From positions 992,001 to 1,056,000 of the forward strand of contig CP015603.1 in assembly GCA_002284855.1 (NCBI GenBank): DNA of 64,000 nt. Direction: 5' to 3'. Below, piece after piece: positions 1 through 10,116 of this stretch. The first letter of the stretch is position 1, and each line of letters starts with the position of its first letter. The stretch is from Actinobacteria bacterium IMCC25003 (GTDB lineage Bacteria > Actinomycetota > Actinomycetes > Nanopelagicales > Nanopelagicaceae). Both the position numbers and the translations under genes were made by a program. Under the pieces are notes generated by a model that saw only the letters and a program-made list of their open reading frames with translations, did not search any database and was not told where the DNA came from.

Positions 1-458
1 TCGATAGTTTCAAAGAGATCACCGCCTTCTTGTGTCCAACCACGTGCAGCAAGCACATGTCCACGCACATCAAGACCTACAGCGATGCGATCACCATGTT
101 CGGCGATAACTCGCGCAGTCCATTCAGGATTTTCAAGGGCTGCAGTTCCGAGATTGACGCGAACACAACCTGTTGCAAGAGCGCGACGTAGTGATTCGTC
201 ATCACGAATTCCACCTGATAACTCGACCTTAATATCGAGTTTTCCAACAACTTCGGCAAGAAGGGCGCTATTTTCTCCACGACCAAATGCTGCATCGAGA
301 TCGACGAGATGAAGCCATTCAGCTCCTGCTGCTTGGAATTCCAGAGCTACCTCTAGAGGATTTCCATAGGCTGTTTCTGCATCGAGTTCGCCCTGCACCA
401 GGCGAACAGCGCGTCCATCTTTGACATCAACGGCAGGTAAGAGTTCGAGGTAGCTCAT
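1..458 (-). CDS. hisA: HisA/PriA phosphoribosyl isomerase, 3' part missing (window edge)
   Basis: Catalyses the ProFAR to PRFAR Amadori isomerisation in histidine synthesis, in the cytoplasm. In many actinobacteria the same enzyme (PriA) also acts as the TrpF isomerase; which type this is cannot be decided here. The visible 152 codons read [20 protein letters not shown], the typical (beta/alpha)8 N-terminus with the catalytic Asp in AVDVKDG, followed by HLVDLDAA and an ELSGGIRD phosphate-binding segment. The ATG at 456-458 overlaps the hisH stop by 4 bp (ATGA), so translation is coupled. The gene continues beyond base 1. Confidence 0.93.
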   Translation of the reverse strand, partial: MSYLELLPAVDVKDGRAVRLVQGELDAETAYGNPLEVALEFQAAGAEWLHLVDLDAAFGRGENSALLAEVVGKLDIKVELSGGIRDDESLRRALATGCVRVNLGTAALENPEWTARVIAEHGDRIAVGLDVRGHVLAARGWTQEGGDLFETI

Positions 459-1048
459 AGTGAATTCGTCCAATTCTTAATCAGATGCAATCCAGCATCT
501 CCAGATTTTTCAGGATGGAATTGCGTCGCTGCAATGGCTCCATCTTCAACTGCGGCGAGAAAATCTTCGCCGTGGTGTGCCATCGTTGAGATTGCTCCCA
601 CCTGCTTCTTCACAGCGTAGGAGTGCACAAAGTAGAAAGATTCATTTTCCACGCCGTGAAAGAGTGAGCTTCCTGTGCCCACCGAAACAGTGTTCCAACC
701 CATGTGGGGCAATATTGGAGCTTGCAACTTCTCAGCTGTTGCATCCCAGACGCCAACGCCTTCGTGATCTCCATGTTCGACACCGCGTGCAAAGAGGATC
801 TGCATTCCGACACAAATGCCTAGTGTGGGGCGTTTGAGTGAGATTCGTTCACGAACCAATTGATCGCCACGAACAGATGCAAGACCCTGCATACATGCAG
901 CAAATGCTCCTACACCTGGAACAACAAGTCCGTCGGCGTTGAGTGCGACGTCATAATCTGATGTCAGTACAACTTCTTTACCTGAAGTTTCAAATGCACG
1001 CTGTGCAGAACGTAAGTTGCCAGATCCGTAATCGAGAATTGCAATCAC
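455..1048 (-). CDS. hisH: Imidazole glycerol phosphate synthase, glutamine amidotransferase subunit
   Basis: Supplies ammonia from glutamine to HisF for imidazole ring closure in histidine synthesis. It is a class I glutamine amidotransferase of 197 aa, the usual length. The start is [14 protein letters not shown]; the nucleophile is Cys79 in LGICVGMQ and the His/Glu of the triad are about 178 and 180 in TQFHPEKSG. It lies 5 bp after hisB and overlaps hisA by 4 bp. HisF is not in the window and presumably follows hisA to the left. Confidence 0.96.
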   Translation of the reverse strand: MIAILDYGSGNLRSAQRAFETSGKEVVLTSDYDVALNADGLVVPGVGAFAACMQGLASVRGDQLVRERISLKRPTLGICVGMQILFARGVEHGDHEGVGVWDATAEKLQAPILPHMGWNTVSVGTGSSLFHGVENESFYFVHSYAVKKQVGAISTMAHHGEDFLAAVEDGAIAATQFHPEKSGDAGLHLIKNWTNSL

Positions 1049-1053
1049 GAACG

Positions 1054-1641
1054 TTAGAGAGAGCCCTTTGTGGAAGGAATTCCTGCAACGCGACTATCGA
1101 GAGCAACAGCATCACGGAGTGCGCGAGCAACTGCTTTGAACTGCGCTTCAAAGACGTGGTGAGCATTGCGACCTTCGAGGACACGAACGTGAAGCGCGAT
1201 ACGCGCTTCAGCAACGATGGATTCCCAGATGTGCTTGCCGAGAGTTGTATCGAATGTGCCGATGAGTTCAACAATTTCGGGTTGGCGATGTACGAGATAT
1301 GGGCGACCTGAGAGATCGACAGCTGCCTGTACGAGAACTTCATCAAGTGGCACCATCGCATCGCCAAAGCGACGTATGCCTGCCTTATCGCCAAGAGCTT
1401 CGCGAAGTGCTTGGCCAAATGCAAGAGATGTATCTTCGACGGTGTGATGTGAATCGACATCGACATCGCCGGTTGTCTTTACGGTGAGATTAAATCCAGA
1501 GTGCTTACCCAGTTGGCTGAGCATGTGGTCGAAGAATGGGACTCCGGTATCAACTGAAATCTCGCCTGTTCCATCGAGATTGAGTTCTACAAGAACGCTT
1601 GACTCTTTCGTTGTGCGTTCGACTCGTGAGGTTCTGCTCAT
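1054..1641 (-). CDS. hisB: Imidazoleglycerol-phosphate dehydratase
   Basis: Dehydrates IGP to imidazole-acetol phosphate in histidine synthesis. It is a Mn-dependent enzyme of about 195 aa with the duplicated metal-binding pattern, DSHHTVED and later [12 protein letters not shown]. It is monofunctional: the HisN-type phosphatase domain seen in enterobacteria is absent, as is usual in actinobacteria. I place the start at the ATG at 1641 ([11 protein letters not shown]). It overlaps the hisC stop as ATGA and has GGGAG five bases upstream. A longer reading to 1656 exists but would overlap hisC by 19 bp. Confidence 0.95.
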   Translation of the reverse strand: MSRTSRVERTTKESSVLVELNLDGTGEISVDTGVPFFDHMLSQLGKHSGFNLTVKTTGDVDVDSHHTVEDTSLAFGQALREALGDKAGIRRFGDAMVPLDEVLVQAAVDLSGRPYLVHRQPEIVELIGTFDTTLGKHIWESIVAEARIALHVRVLEGRNAHHVFEAQFKAVARALRDAVALDSRVAGIPSTKGSL

Positions 1642-2726
1642 TTTTCTCCCAGGCATGCCGCTAGCGTTGAAATAAATTTACTGTTTTCGGCTTCATTGCC
1701 AATGGTGACTCTTAAGTAACCCAATAATCCCACATCTCTGATGAGAACTCCCCTATCGAGCATCGCCTGCCAGAGCTGAGCCGAAGGCATATCGAAGCCT
1801 GAGAAGAGGAGGAAGTTAGATGCGCTCGGGATGACAGTAAGACCCATCTCAGTCAGTTGCGCTGCAACGCGATCGCGATCGGTGCGCAACTGAGCAACTG
1901 TTCCAAGTAGTTCGTCCTTAAAATCAAGTGCAACTTCACCGGCAGCTTGAGTCAGTGCGCTGAGGTGATACGGCAAGCGGACGAGGAACATGGCATCGAT
2001 GACGGCAGGATCTGCCACGAGATATCCAAGGCGAACGCCCGCAAAGGCAAATGCTTTACTCATGGTGCGAATGACCACGACGTGTGGGTACTTCTTGATG
2101 AGCGTTACAGCGGAAATTTCCTCAGAGAATTCAGCGTAGGCCTCATCGACAATGAGCAATCCCGAGGTAGATCGTGCAATCTTTTCAATCTCATCGATAG
2201 AGACTGCAGTGCCTGTCGGATTATTCGGAGTAGTGATGAAGGTAAGCGCTGGCTTTTCGCGTTGAATCTGAGAAATCGCAGAGTCGATATCAAGAGTGAA
2301 ATCTTCGCGACGGCTTCCATTGAGCCATTGCACTTGAGTTACCTTCGCAATTAAGGGATGCATGGAGTATGAAGGTGTGAAGCCGAGCGCGGTTCCTCCA
2401 CCGAAAGCCATAAAGAGAGACTGAATAATCTCGTTACTGCCATTTGCTGCCCACAAATTCTTAGAATCAAAATCCGTTCCAGATAGCCCATTGATGAATT
2501 GTGCGAGTTTGTTGCGCAATACAACTGCGTCGCGATCTGGATAGCGATTGAGAGTGAGAGCTACCTCGGATACTCGAGAGGCAATTGCACTTGCCAGTGC
2601 CGGTGAGGGTGCATAGGGATTCTCATTGGTATTCATCACCGCATCGGCAGGTAATTGCGGAGCACCATACGGCGAGAGTTCGCGGAGATTCTGGCGCAGT
2701 GGAAGCCACGCTGGCCACTGGTTCAT
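1638..2726 (-). CDS. hisC: Histidinol-phosphate aminotransferase
   Basis: PLP-dependent class I/II aminotransferase (362 aa) that converts imidazole-acetol phosphate to histidinol phosphate. Visible signatures are [11 protein letters not shown] near the N-terminus, [21 protein letters not shown] and the PLP lysine in [16 protein letters not shown]. It starts inside the last codons of hisD (4 bp overlap) and ends overlapping hisB. The his context makes the histidinol-phosphate assignment secure over the aromatic (Pat) paralogues. Confidence 0.95.
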   Translation of the reverse strand: MNQWPAWLPLRQNLRELSPYGAPQLPADAVMNTNENPYAPSPALASAIASRVSEVALTLNRYPDRDAVVLRNKLAQFINGLSGTDFDSKNLWAANGSNEIIQSLFMAFGGGTALGFTPSYSMHPLIAKVTQVQWLNGSRREDFTLDIDSAISQIQREKPALTFITTPNNPTGTAVSIDEIEKIARSTSGLLIVDEAYAEFSEEISAVTLIKKYPHVVVIRTMSKAFAFAGVRLGYLVADPAVIDAMFLVRLPYHLSALTQAAGEVALDFKDELLGTVAQLRTDRDRVAAQLTEMGLTVIPSASNFLLFSGFDMPSAQLWQAMLDRGVLIRDVGLLGYLRVTIGNEAENSKFISTLAACLGEK

Positions 2727-4030
2727 AGATTTTCCAATCGCGCAGTCATTGCTTCGCCGTGCGCAGGAAGATCTTCAGAGTTTGCAAGAGTGACGACGGT
2801 GTCGAGAATGTCGGTAAAGGCTCTCTGGTCATACTCAATAAAGTGAAGACCGCGCAAGAAAGTTTGAACAGATAAGCCGCTGCTATGACAGGCACATCCA
2901 CCGGTAGGCAGAACGTGGTTGGAGCCCGCAGAGTAATCACCGAGTGAAACTGGTGAGAAGCGACCGATAAAGACTGCGCCGGCATTACGTATCTGCGTCG
3001 CATCACGTGCGGAGTTCTTAGTCTGGATTTCTAGGTGTTCAGCGGCATAGGCATTGACGACATCAAGACCTTGCTCGATTGAATCGACGAGGACGATTGC
3101 GGATTGGATTCCAGTAAGTGCTGTGCGAATACGATCAGAGTGTTTTGTCGCTGCAACTCTCTTCTCGAGTTCTACTTCTACTTCTGTAGATAGCTGTGTA
3201 GAAGTGGTGACCAACACTGCTGCCGCGATGACATCGTGTTCTGCCTGACTTATAAGGTCTGCTGCAACATCTGCTGCGATTGCACTTTCATCAGCGAGGA
3301 TGGCAATCTCTGTTGGGCCCGCCTCCGAATCGATTCCGATAATTCCACGAAGTGCGCGCTTAGCGGCAGCAACATAGATATTTCCAGGGCCAGTTACGAG
3401 ATCGCACTTCTGCGCAACGCCCTTCATTCCGTAGGCAAAGAGCGCAATTGCTTGCGCCCCACCAACTGCATACACCTCAGTAATTCCAAGGAGCGCGCAT
3501 GTTGCCAAAATTGTTGGGTGAGGAAGCCCTCCGAATTCTTTCTGAGGAGGGGAAGCAACAGCAATGCTCTGAACCTGTGCAATCTGCGCGGGAATAACGT
3601 TCATCATCACGCTACTTGGATAGACGGCTCGCCCACCCGGAACATAGAGACCTACGCGATCGACGGGAACCCATTTCTCGGTGACGGTTCCGCCATCGAC
3701 AACAGTAGTTCGACTTTCGCCGCGAACTTGATGGTTATGAACTTTTCGGATGCGTGATGCTGATTCTTCAAGTGCGCTGCGAATCACAGGATCAAGTTGA
3801 GTAAGTGCTTGATCGAGGGCAGATTGCGGAACTCGAATTGCAGCAGGAGTGACGCCATCAAATTCTTGGGCAAGAGCAATCAGATCTGATTCAGTTCCGT
3901 GCTGTACGCGACGCAGAATAGGTTCGATGAGAGTCATTGCTTGAGCTACATCGAGTTGAGCGCGTGGAAGTTCGGCTTGATAGCCAGCCTTGTCGAGAGA
4001 CTTTCCACGGAGGTCAACGGTGCGAATCAC
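2723..4030 (-). CDS. hisD: Histidinol dehydrogenase
   Basis: Zn-dependent enzyme that oxidises L-histidinol to histidine in two NAD-linked steps. The protein is about 435 aa. Signatures include [33 protein letters not shown], the [13 protein letters not shown] segment, and EHLEIQ and SNHVLPTGG, which carry metal and catalytic residues. Reading back to a TTG at 4090 would overlap dnaE. I prefer the GTG at 4030 because it gives the family-typical [10 protein letters not shown]-terminus and lies exactly 7 nt after a perfect TAGAAT -10 box (4038-4043), which suggests a leaderless message for the his operon. Confidence 0.94.
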   Translation of the reverse strand: MIRTVDLRGKSLDKAGYQAELPRAQLDVAQAMTLIEPILRRVQHGTESDLIALAQEFDGVTPAAIRVPQSALDQALTQLDPVIRSALEESASRIRKVHNHQVRGESRTTVVDGGTVTEKWVPVDRVGLYVPGGRAVYPSSVMMNVIPAQIAQVQSIAVASPPQKEFGGLPHPTILATCALLGITEVYAVGGAQAIALFAYGMKGVAQKCDLVTGPGNIYVAAAKRALRGIIGIDSEAGPTEIAILADESAIAADVAADLISQAEHDVIAAAVLVTTSTQLSTEVEVELEKRVAATKHSDRIRTALTGIQSAIVLVDSIEQGLDVVNAYAAEHLEIQTKNSARDATQIRNAGAVFIGRFSPVSLGDYSAGSNHVLPTGGCACHSSGLSVQTFLRGLHFIEYDQRAFTDILDTVVTLANSEDLPAHGEAMTARLENL

Positions 4031-4037
4031 GTACGCG

Positions 4038-4043
4038 ATTCTA
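4038..4043 (-). promoter_or_regulatory. -10 box of a leaderless hisD promoter
   Basis: On the minus strand TAGAAT is followed by 7 nt and then the hisD GTG, so the transcript would begin at or next to the start codon. The box lies inside the untranslated 41 bp between dnaE and hisD. No clear -35 is visible. The same TAnnnT-N6/7-start arrangement recurs at several other genes here. Confidence 0.55.
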
Positions 4044-4071
4044 CTTTGTGTAGCGGCTACGCGTAGACCCT

Positions 4072-7000
4072 TTAAATCCTGACCAGACAATCTGGTCCCA
4101 GAATTGCCTTGAGATCTGCGCTCAAACTTGGTGACGATGTTACTAGCGCGTCAATTTTGAGTGTTGTTGATTTCTGTTGATCGATGACATGTAGATGGAC
4201 TTCGCGTTTTCCAGGATGTGAGCGAAGTATCTCTTTCATACGTTCGACAATCGGTGGAGTGACCTGAGCAGCTGGCAATGAGATAAGAAGTGGTCCAGTG
4301 GGAGCTGCAGAAATATCTGGCATCTTCATTTCGAGAGCGGTGAAGCGAACTTGCTCATCGGTGCGAGTGAAGCGTCCACGTACAACTACGACGCGATCTT
4401 CGGTGAGCGAGAGCGCATATTGGTTATAGGTATTAGAGAAGAAGAGAACTTCGATTGCACCTTCAAGATCTTCTACATTGACGACTGCCCACGATGCGCC
4501 TTGACGTGAAACTTTTCGCTGAATACCTGTAATCAATCCCCCGATGGTGACCATTCCATCTTGTGGTCCATCATCGAGAAGTTGGCTGATAGACATATCT
4601 GTATGTGAACGAAGTACATGTTCGACTCCAAGAAGCGGGTGATCGGAAACGTAAAGTCCCAACATTTCTCGTTCGAATGTAAGCAGCGTTGACTTATCCC
4701 ACTCAATTGCAGGTATCTCGATATCGAGCCCTGCCACCTGTGAAATGGAATCTCCGCCAAAGAGATCGAATTGGCCAATCGCCTCAGCGCGCTTGGTTTC
4801 AATAACTGAATCAATTGCTTCGAGGTGTATCGCCATCAGCCCCTTGCGTGGGTGTTGGAGAGAATCGAAGGCGCCAGCCTTGATCAGAGATTCGATGGTC
4901 TTCTTATTGCAGACGTTGGCATCGACCTTTGCCAGGAAATCTCCAAAAGAGGTAAATGCACCCTTGCTTGCGCGAGAAGCTTTTATGGAAGCGACAACGC
5001 CTTCACCGACGTTACGGATTGCAGCTAAGCCGAAGCGGATATCTTGTCCGCGCGGTGTGTATTCGGCATCTGATTCATTGACATCAGGTGGAAGAACTTT
5101 GATACCCATGCGGCGACATTCAGAGAGATAGAGCGCTGACTTATCTTTATCATCGCGAACGCTGGTAAGAAGTGCTGCCATGTACTCGGTTGGATAATTT
5201 GCTTTGAGATAGGCGGTCCAGAAAGAGACAACTCCATAGCCAGCGCTATGTGCACGGTTAAATGCATAGTCAGAGAATGGAATCAGAACTTCCCAGAGCC
5301 GTTTGATGGCGCTGACAGAGAAGCCGTTCTCCTTCATGCCCGCTTCGAAGGGGATGTACTCCTTATCCAGAATCTCTTTATTCTTCTTACCCATCGCCTT
5401 ACGTAAGAGATCTGCGCGACCGAGAGTAAAGCCGGCAACTTTCTGCGCAATTGCCATTACCTGTTCCTGATACACAATCAGGCCGTAGGTATCACCAAGA
5501 ATTTCTTGCAATGGCGCAGAGAGTTCAGGATGAATTGGCTCCACTGGCTTGCGACCATTTTTACGATCAGCGTAGTTATTGTGAGCATTCTCGCCCATTG
5601 GTCCTGGGCGATAGAGAGCAATCACAGCAGAGATATCGGCAAATGAATCAGGAGCCATGCTGCGAAGAAGAGCGCGCATTGGTCCACCGTCGAGTTGGAA
5701 TACACCAAGAGTGTCGCCACGTGAAAGGAGTTCGAAGGTCTTCTGATCGCTTAGTGGCAGATCTTCGAGAACTACATCGATACCTTGATTGGCTTTGATA
5801 TTCAGTAGCGCATCATCAAGAACTGAAAGGTTACGAAGTCCGAGGAAATCCATCTTCAGAAGACCAGTGGATTCGCATGCACCCATATCGAATTGAGTAA
5901 TGATGGCGCCATCTGCTTCACGGCGATGGATAGGAATGACATCGAGTAGTGGTTCGCGCGAGAGAATGACGCCCGCTGCATGTACTCCCCACTGACGCTT
6001 AAGTCCTTCCAGGCCCTTTGCTAAATCAACGACACGTTTGGAATCTGGATCACTCTCGTAGAGCTGGCGGAATTCACCGGCTTCACCGTGGCGCGCATCT
6101 TTAGAGTCAAATATGCCTGAGAGAGTGATGTCTTTACCCATCACTGAAGGTGGCAGCGCCTTTGTCAGCTTTTCACCGATGGCATATGGATAGCCAAGTA
6201 CGCGTGTTGCATCTTTCAGCGACTGCTTAGATTTAATAGTTCCGTAGGTAATGATCTGAGCAACACGATCTTCGCCATATTTTTCAGTTGCATAACGGAT
6301 CATTTCGGAGCGACGACGTTCGTCGAAGTCGAGATCGATATCAGGCATTGAGATTCGTTCTGGATTAAGGAATCGCTCAAACAAGAGACCATGTTCGATT
6401 GGGTCGAGACCAGTGATACCAAGTGCATATGCAACAAGTGAACCTGCAGCAGATCCGCGACCAGGGCCAACACGTATGCCGACTTTCTTTGCATGACTTA
6501 CAAGGTCGGCAACAACGAGGAAGTAACCTGGGAATCCCATCTTCGCCATAACATCGAGTTCATATTGCAAACGAGTGCGATATTCCTCAGTCGCTTTATC
6601 GCCAAGTTTTTCGAGAAGACCACGCACGGACTCTTTTCGGAGCCAGGAATCTTCAGTCTCACCTGCGGGGACGTCAAAGGCTGGGAGTAAGTTTTCATTT
6701 TCGCGCAGTTTGACGTTGCAACGTTCAGCGATGAGAAGGGTGTTATCGCAGGATTCAGGGATATCTTTAAAGAGTTCGCGCATCTGGGCAGGTGTCTTGA
6801 GATAGAACTCATCGTTATCAAATTTAAATCGCTTGGGATCAGCGAGAGTTGATCCGGATTGCACACAGAGCAGAGCAGCATGTGCTGCCGCATCTTCGTG
6901 GCGTGTGTAGTGAAGATCGTTGGTAGCCAGTAAAGGAAGTTTCAGCTCTTTCCCGAGTTTGAGGAGATCTGCCTTGACTCGAGATTCGATATCGATCTGG

Positions 7001-7605
7001 TGATCCATGACTTCAAGGAAGAAGTTATTGGCGCCAAAGATGTCGCGATAATCGCTCGCTGCACGGAGAGCTTCTTTATAATTTCCCATCCGAAGGCGAG
7101 TTTGAATTTCGCCGCCAGGACACCCTGTCGTGGCTATGAGTCCATCGGCATAACGTGAAATAAGTTCGCGGTCCATGCGCGGCTTGTAGTAATAACCTTC
7201 GAGGGAAGCTAGCGATGAAAGTCGAAATAGGTTCCCGAGACCCTGATTGTTCTCAGCCAAGATAGTCATATGCGTATAAGCGCCACCGCCTGAGACATCA
7301 TCTTCGCCGCCATCGGCCCACTGCACACGCTTCTTATCGAAACGAGATTCAGGAGCAACATAGGCTTCAATACCGATGATTGGTTTAACGCCCGCTTTTG
7401 TTGCTTGTTTGTAGAAATCAAATGCACCGAAGACATTTCCATGATCCGTCATCGCAATTGCTGGCATTTCTTGGCGGGCTACCTCAGTGACGAGATCTCC
7501 AACGCGCGCGGCACCATCGAGCATCGAGTACTCGGTATGTACATGCAGATGTACAAACGAGTCTTGCGTCGATGCCCGTGAAGCTGAAAAATCTTCAGAT
7601 GACAT
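4072..7605 (-). CDS. dnaE: DNA polymerase III alpha subunit (replicative)
   Basis: Catalytic subunit of the chromosomal replicase, 1177 aa, the DnaE1 type. Domain order: an N-terminal PHP domain with intact [14 protein letters not shown] and MTDHGNVFG metal motifs, which in actinobacteria is the proofreading 3'-5' exonuclease; the polymerase core with the catalytic aspartates in [11 protein letters not shown] near residue 420 and [19 protein letters not shown]; the fingers and helix-hairpin-helix region; and a C-terminal OB fold ([25 protein letters not shown]). It ends just upstream of hisD and follows the rluD-type gene by 19 bp. The second, error-prone DnaE2 is at 31865-35101. Confidence 0.97.
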   Translation of the reverse strand: MSSEDFSASRASTQDSFVHLHVHTEYSMLDGAARVGDLVTEVARQEMPAIAMTDHGNVFGAFDFYKQATKAGVKPIIGIEAYVAPESRFDKKRVQWADGGEDDVSGGGAYTHMTILAENNQGLGNLFRLSSLASLEGYYYKPRMDRELISRYADGLIATTGCPGGEIQTRLRMGNYKEALRAASDYRDIFGANNFFLEVMDHQIDIESRVKADLLKLGKELKLPLLATNDLHYTRHEDAAAHAALLCVQSGSTLADPKRFKFDNDEFYLKTPAQMRELFKDIPESCDNTLLIAERCNVKLRENENLLPAFDVPAGETEDSWLRKESVRGLLEKLGDKATEEYRTRLQYELDVMAKMGFPGYFLVVADLVSHAKKVGIRVGPGRGSAAGSLVAYALGITGLDPIEHGLLFERFLNPERISMPDIDLDFDERRRSEMIRYATEKYGEDRVAQIITYGTIKSKQSLKDATRVLGYPYAIGEKLTKALPPSVMGKDITLSGIFDSKDARHGEAGEFRQLYESDPDSKRVVDLAKGLEGLKRQWGVHAAGVILSREPLLDVIPIHRREADGAIITQFDMGACESTGLLKMDFLGLRNLSVLDDALLNIKANQGIDVVLEDLPLSDQKTFELLSRGDTLGVFQLDGGPMRALLRSMAPDSFADISAVIALYRPGPMGENAHNNYADRKNGRKPVEPIHPELSAPLQEILGDTYGLIVYQEQVMAIAQKVAGFTLGRADLLRKAMGKKNKEILDKEYIPFEAGMKENGFSVSAIKRLWEVLIPFSDYAFNRAHSAGYGVVSFWTAYLKANYPTEYMAALLTSVRDDKDKSALYLSECRRMGIKVLPPDVNESDAEYTPRGQDIRFGLAAIRNVGEGVVASIKASRASKGAFTSFGDFLAKVDANVCNKKTIESLIKAGAFDSLQHPRKGLMAIHLEAIDSVIETKRAEAIGQFDLFGGDSISQVAGLDIEIPAIEWDKSTLLTFEREMLGLYVSDHPLLGVEHVLRSHTDMSISQLLDDGPQDGMVTIGGLITGIQRKVSRQGASWAVVNVEDLEGAIEVLFFSNTYNQYALSLTEDRVVVVRGRFTRTDEQVRFTALEMKMPDISAAPTGPLLISLPAAQVTPPIVERMKEILRSHPGKREVHLHVIDQQKSTTLKIDALVTSSPSLSADLKAILGPDCLVRI

Positions 7606-7624
7606 GGTGGCGCAACATTAGCGC

Positions 7625-8563
7625 CTAAGGCAGAACTGCATCAGATAGCAACGCCAAAGAGGCCTGAAGGTCGGCTGGATATGGCGCGGTTAATACGAGT
7701 GGGTTTCCATTTGTTGGATGGTTGAAGCGCAGTTCGAGAGCATGAAGCCAAGGTCGAGACATCTTCATCTTCTTACCCAGGACGGGATCTGCGCCATATG
7801 TCGTATCCCCCACGAGCGGATGACCAAGGGCAGAGAAGTGAACGCGAATCTGATGAGTGCGTCCGGTTTCGAGTTCAACTTTGACGAGTGAGACCGAACG
7901 GTAATACTCGATGACTTCGTAATGCGTGATGCTCTCTTTACCTGTTGCAACAACGGCGAAGCGATGATCTTCCTTTGGATGGCGATCGATAGGAGCATCG
8001 ATAGTTCCAGATGAAGGATCCATATGTCCTTGTACAAGTGCGTGATATGTCTTCTCAACTTCGTGTTCGCGGAACATTTCTTTTAGTTTGAGGTAAGCAG
8101 CTTCGGTCTTAGCGATGATCATCAAACCTGAAGTTCCAGCATCGAGGCGATGCACAACACCTGCACGCTCTGCGGGGCCTGAAGTAGAGATTGTGTAGCC
8201 CGCTGCCATGAGCGCACCCACAACGGTGGGTCCCATCCATCCGGGACTTGGGTGTGCAGCGCATCCGACAGGTTTATCAATCACCACGATGTCATCATCG
8301 TTATAGACAACGGTGAGACCTTCAAGTGGTGTGAGTGGAATGGGATCTTGATTGACCGGCGCTGGCATCAGAACTTCGATGATTTGGCCCGCAGCTACGC
8401 GATCTGACTTCTGCATTGCGCGGTTATCGGTAGTGATATCGCCATCTTCGAGAAGCTTGACGATGGAGGTGCGTGAAAGACCGAGAACGCGAGTGAGAGC
8501 GCTATCAATACGTTCGCCAGCAACGCCTTCGGGGACAGTGAGCTGTCTAAGTTCTCGTGTCAT
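7625..8563 (-). CDS. RluA/RluD-family 23S rRNA pseudouridine synthase
   Basis: Converts uridine to pseudouridine in large-subunit rRNA. The 312-aa protein has an N-terminal S4 RNA-binding domain (ERIDSALTRVLGLSRTSIVKLLEDGDI region) and the RluA-family catalytic domain with Asp141 in the motif HRLDAGTSGLMI. The later RTHQIRVHFSALGHPLVGD motif is also present. The neighbourhood lspA-rluD-dnaE is conserved in actinobacteria. The exact rRNA positions modified cannot be read from sequence, so I give no symbol. Confidence 0.93.
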   Translation of the reverse strand: MTRELRQLTVPEGVAGERIDSALTRVLGLSRTSIVKLLEDGDITTDNRAMQKSDRVAAGQIIEVLMPAPVNQDPIPLTPLEGLTVVYNDDDIVVIDKPVGCAAHPSPGWMGPTVVGALMAAGYTISTSGPAERAGVVHRLDAGTSGLMIIAKTEAAYLKLKEMFREHEVEKTYHALVQGHMDPSSGTIDAPIDRHPKEDHRFAVVATGKESITHYEVIEYYRSVSLVKVELETGRTHQIRVHFSALGHPLVGDTTYGADPVLGKKMKMSRPWLHALELRFNHPTNGNPLVLTAPYPADLQASLALLSDAVLP

Positions 8564-8569
8564 ATGTGG

Positions 8570-9034
8570 CTACCTTACCCGTGTAATGGGCGGGATATTT
8601 CGCATCGATAAGATGAAAGAGATTGCTGCGGCAATGCAGATAGCGCTATCTGCAATATTGAAGACTGGCCAATGAGGAATTTGAATCCAATCGATCACAT
8701 ATCCGCTTAAGAACGATGGCTCACGGAAGATGCGATCGGTGAGATTACCGAGAACTCCCCCAAGGAGAAGGCCAATCGTAAGTTGCCATCCATGTGAAGT
8801 GATTCTGGGAGCGAAGTAGATAGTTGCAACGACAACAGAGAGAGCGATAAGCGAGAAGAGAATTGTGAATCCGGTAGCAAAGCTAAAGGCGGCACCTGAG
8901 TTGTAGACGAGTGTAAATTGAAGAAGGGAGCCGATTACTTTTCGTGGTTCTGTGGAGAGTGACTGTAAGGCCCACGCCTTTGTTACAAAATCAAAGAGCC
9001 AGATAGTCCACGCAGTTGCGAACAACCGGCGCAC
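8570..9034 (-). CDS. lspA: Lipoprotein signal peptidase II
   Basis: Membrane aspartyl protease that removes the signal peptide from diacylglyceryl-modified prolipoproteins. It has 154 aa and four hydrophobic segments (about 5-22, 55-75, 85-100 and 125-145). The two catalytic aspartates are visible as Asp100 in GNLTDRIF and Asp129 in VFNIADSAI, and the conserved LVYNSGAAFS loop precedes them. The gene lies 1 bp from the dksA-like gene and 6 bp from the pseudouridine synthase, so these are probably co-transcribed. Confidence 0.95.
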   Translation of the reverse strand: MRRLFATAWTIWLFDFVTKAWALQSLSTEPRKVIGSLLQFTLVYNSGAAFSFATGFTILFSLIALSVVVATIYFAPRITSHGWQLTIGLLLGGVLGNLTDRIFREPSFLSGYVIDWIQIPHWPVFNIADSAICIAAAISFILSMRNIPPITRVR

Positions 9035-9035
9035 T

Positions 9036-9908
9036 TTAGCGCCGCTCTTCCTTCTGCTTGCAGATCATGCACAATGTTGCGCGAGGGAATACCTGAAGAC
9101 GTGCCTTACCAATTGCTGCACCGCAATCTTCGCAATATCCGTAAGTCTTGGCATCAATGCGCTCGAGAGCGCGTTCTGTCTGAAGAACCATGTCACGTGC
9201 ATTGATAACAAGTGACATCTCATGTTCGCGTTCGAAAGTTTTAGTTCCTGAATCTGCCTGATCATCGCCAGCGCCTTCACCAGAATCTGCAATGAGATCA
9301 TCCATCTCAGCTTCAACAAGTGAGAGTTCGTGGCGAAGTCGTTCGAGATCTGCTGCAATGTCAGCGCGAATTGATTTCAGCTCTGCCGCTGTCCATGGCG
9401 CTTCATTCTCATCTGCAGTAACAGGAGTTGGTGCAGCCTTGATGGGCTTGAGTGGTGCAACCTTCTTGCCACTCTTAACTGGACGTGGCGGAGGTGGCAT
9501 GACCAAACGACGCTCTTCAACAACAGGAGCTGCCGTTGGTGCAACTACCGTCGCCACCGAAACTGTCTGTGACTTCTCATCGACTGTAAGAGTTGTCTTA
9601 CCTATCTTTGAAGGGAATGGGCGACCCGGAGTCTTCACTGCAGGCGCCTTCTTTACAGGAATAGATTTCTTAGCAGGAGCTTTCTTAGCTGGAGCCTTCT
9701 TAGCAACTTTCTTTGCAGGCGCCTTCTTGGCAACTTTTTTCGCAACCTTCTTCGCAGGAGCCTTCTTAGCGACCTTTTTTACAGCCGCCTTCTTGGCAGG
9801 GGCTTTTTTAGCCGCCTTCTTCACAATCTTTTTTCCTGGCACGCCGCGCACCTTATGCGTTTTTCCCCTCGTAACCAACTTTGCCACGCATGGTTTAGAC
9901 TGCCGCAT
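9036..9908 (-). CDS. DksA/TraR-type zinc-finger protein with lysine/alanine-rich histone-like tail
   Basis: This 290-aa protein has two parts. Residues about 27-90 are a low-complexity basic tail built from repeated KKAPAKK / KKVAKK units, like histone H1 and mycobacterial HU tails. The C-terminal half has a predicted coiled coil (about 175-255) and a four-cysteine zinc finger, CEDC at 259-262 and CMIC at 280-283, typical of DksA/TraR proteins that bind in the RNA polymerase secondary channel. The start at 9908 has AAGG six bases upstream; starts inside the tail cannot be excluded. It is divergent from ileS, and its 5' end faces the T-box leader. The role of the tail is unknown. Confidence 0.85.
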   Translation of the reverse strand: MRQSKPCVAKLVTRGKTHKVRGVPGKKIVKKAAKKAPAKKAAVKKVAKKAPAKKVAKKVAKKAPAKKVAKKAPAKKAPAKKSIPVKKAPAVKTPGRPFPSKIGKTTLTVDEKSQTVSVATVVAPTAAPVVEERRLVMPPPPRPVKSGKKVAPLKPIKAAPTPVTADENEAPWTAAELKSIRADIAADLERLRHELSLVEAEMDDLIADSGEGAGDDQADSGTKTFEREHEMSLVINARDMVLQTERALERIDAKTYGYCEDCGAAIGKARLQVFPRATLCMICKQKEERR

Positions 9909-9924
9909 GTAATACCTTGCAGGA

Positions 9925-10116
9925 ACTGTGCGTTGATGAGGCCATCACCTTCGGAGCACGCTGGAAGATCCGCCTCATCGAGGCGGGGTAGAACCAGCCG
10001 AATGTAAGTAATAAAGAGGTATCGACAGCGCCAGCTGATTGATACAAGGCGGGTGGTACCGCGAAGCTCACCGGCTTCGTCCCTCCAAGAGAGCAACTCT
10101 TCTTGGAGGATTTTTT
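9925..10116 (+). ncRNA. T-box riboswitch (tRNA-Ile sensor) of ileS, ultrashort stem I type
   Basis: Leader RNA that senses uncharged tRNA-Ile and controls ileS. A short stem I (GAGG at 9937-9940 with its partner near 9948) presents the specifier ATC at 9944-9946. A perfect stem CCGCCTC/GAGGCGG (9970-9976, 9980-9986) follows, then a stem III (GTATC about 10019-10023 / GATAC 10041-10045). The conserved T-box GGGTGGTACCGCG is at 10051-10063. A hairpin then sequesters the Shine-Dalgarno: CCTCCAAGA (10082-10090) pairs perfectly with TCTTGGAGG (10101-10109). This matches the translational ileS T-boxes known from actinobacteria. Confidence 0.92.

Noticed and set aside
4031-4090. TTG start at 4090 for hisD
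   Set aside because: It would overlap dnaE by 19 bp and add 20 unconserved residues. The GTG at 4030 gives the family N-terminus and follows a -10 box at N7.
9292-9912. 206-aa plus-strand ORF with repeated FLAGAFLATFF segments that look like a membrane protein
   Set aside because: It is the exact antisense of the KKAPAKK repeats and zinc-finger region of the dksA-like gene. The hydrophobic repeats are the reverse complement of Lys/Ala codons, and there is no start signal.
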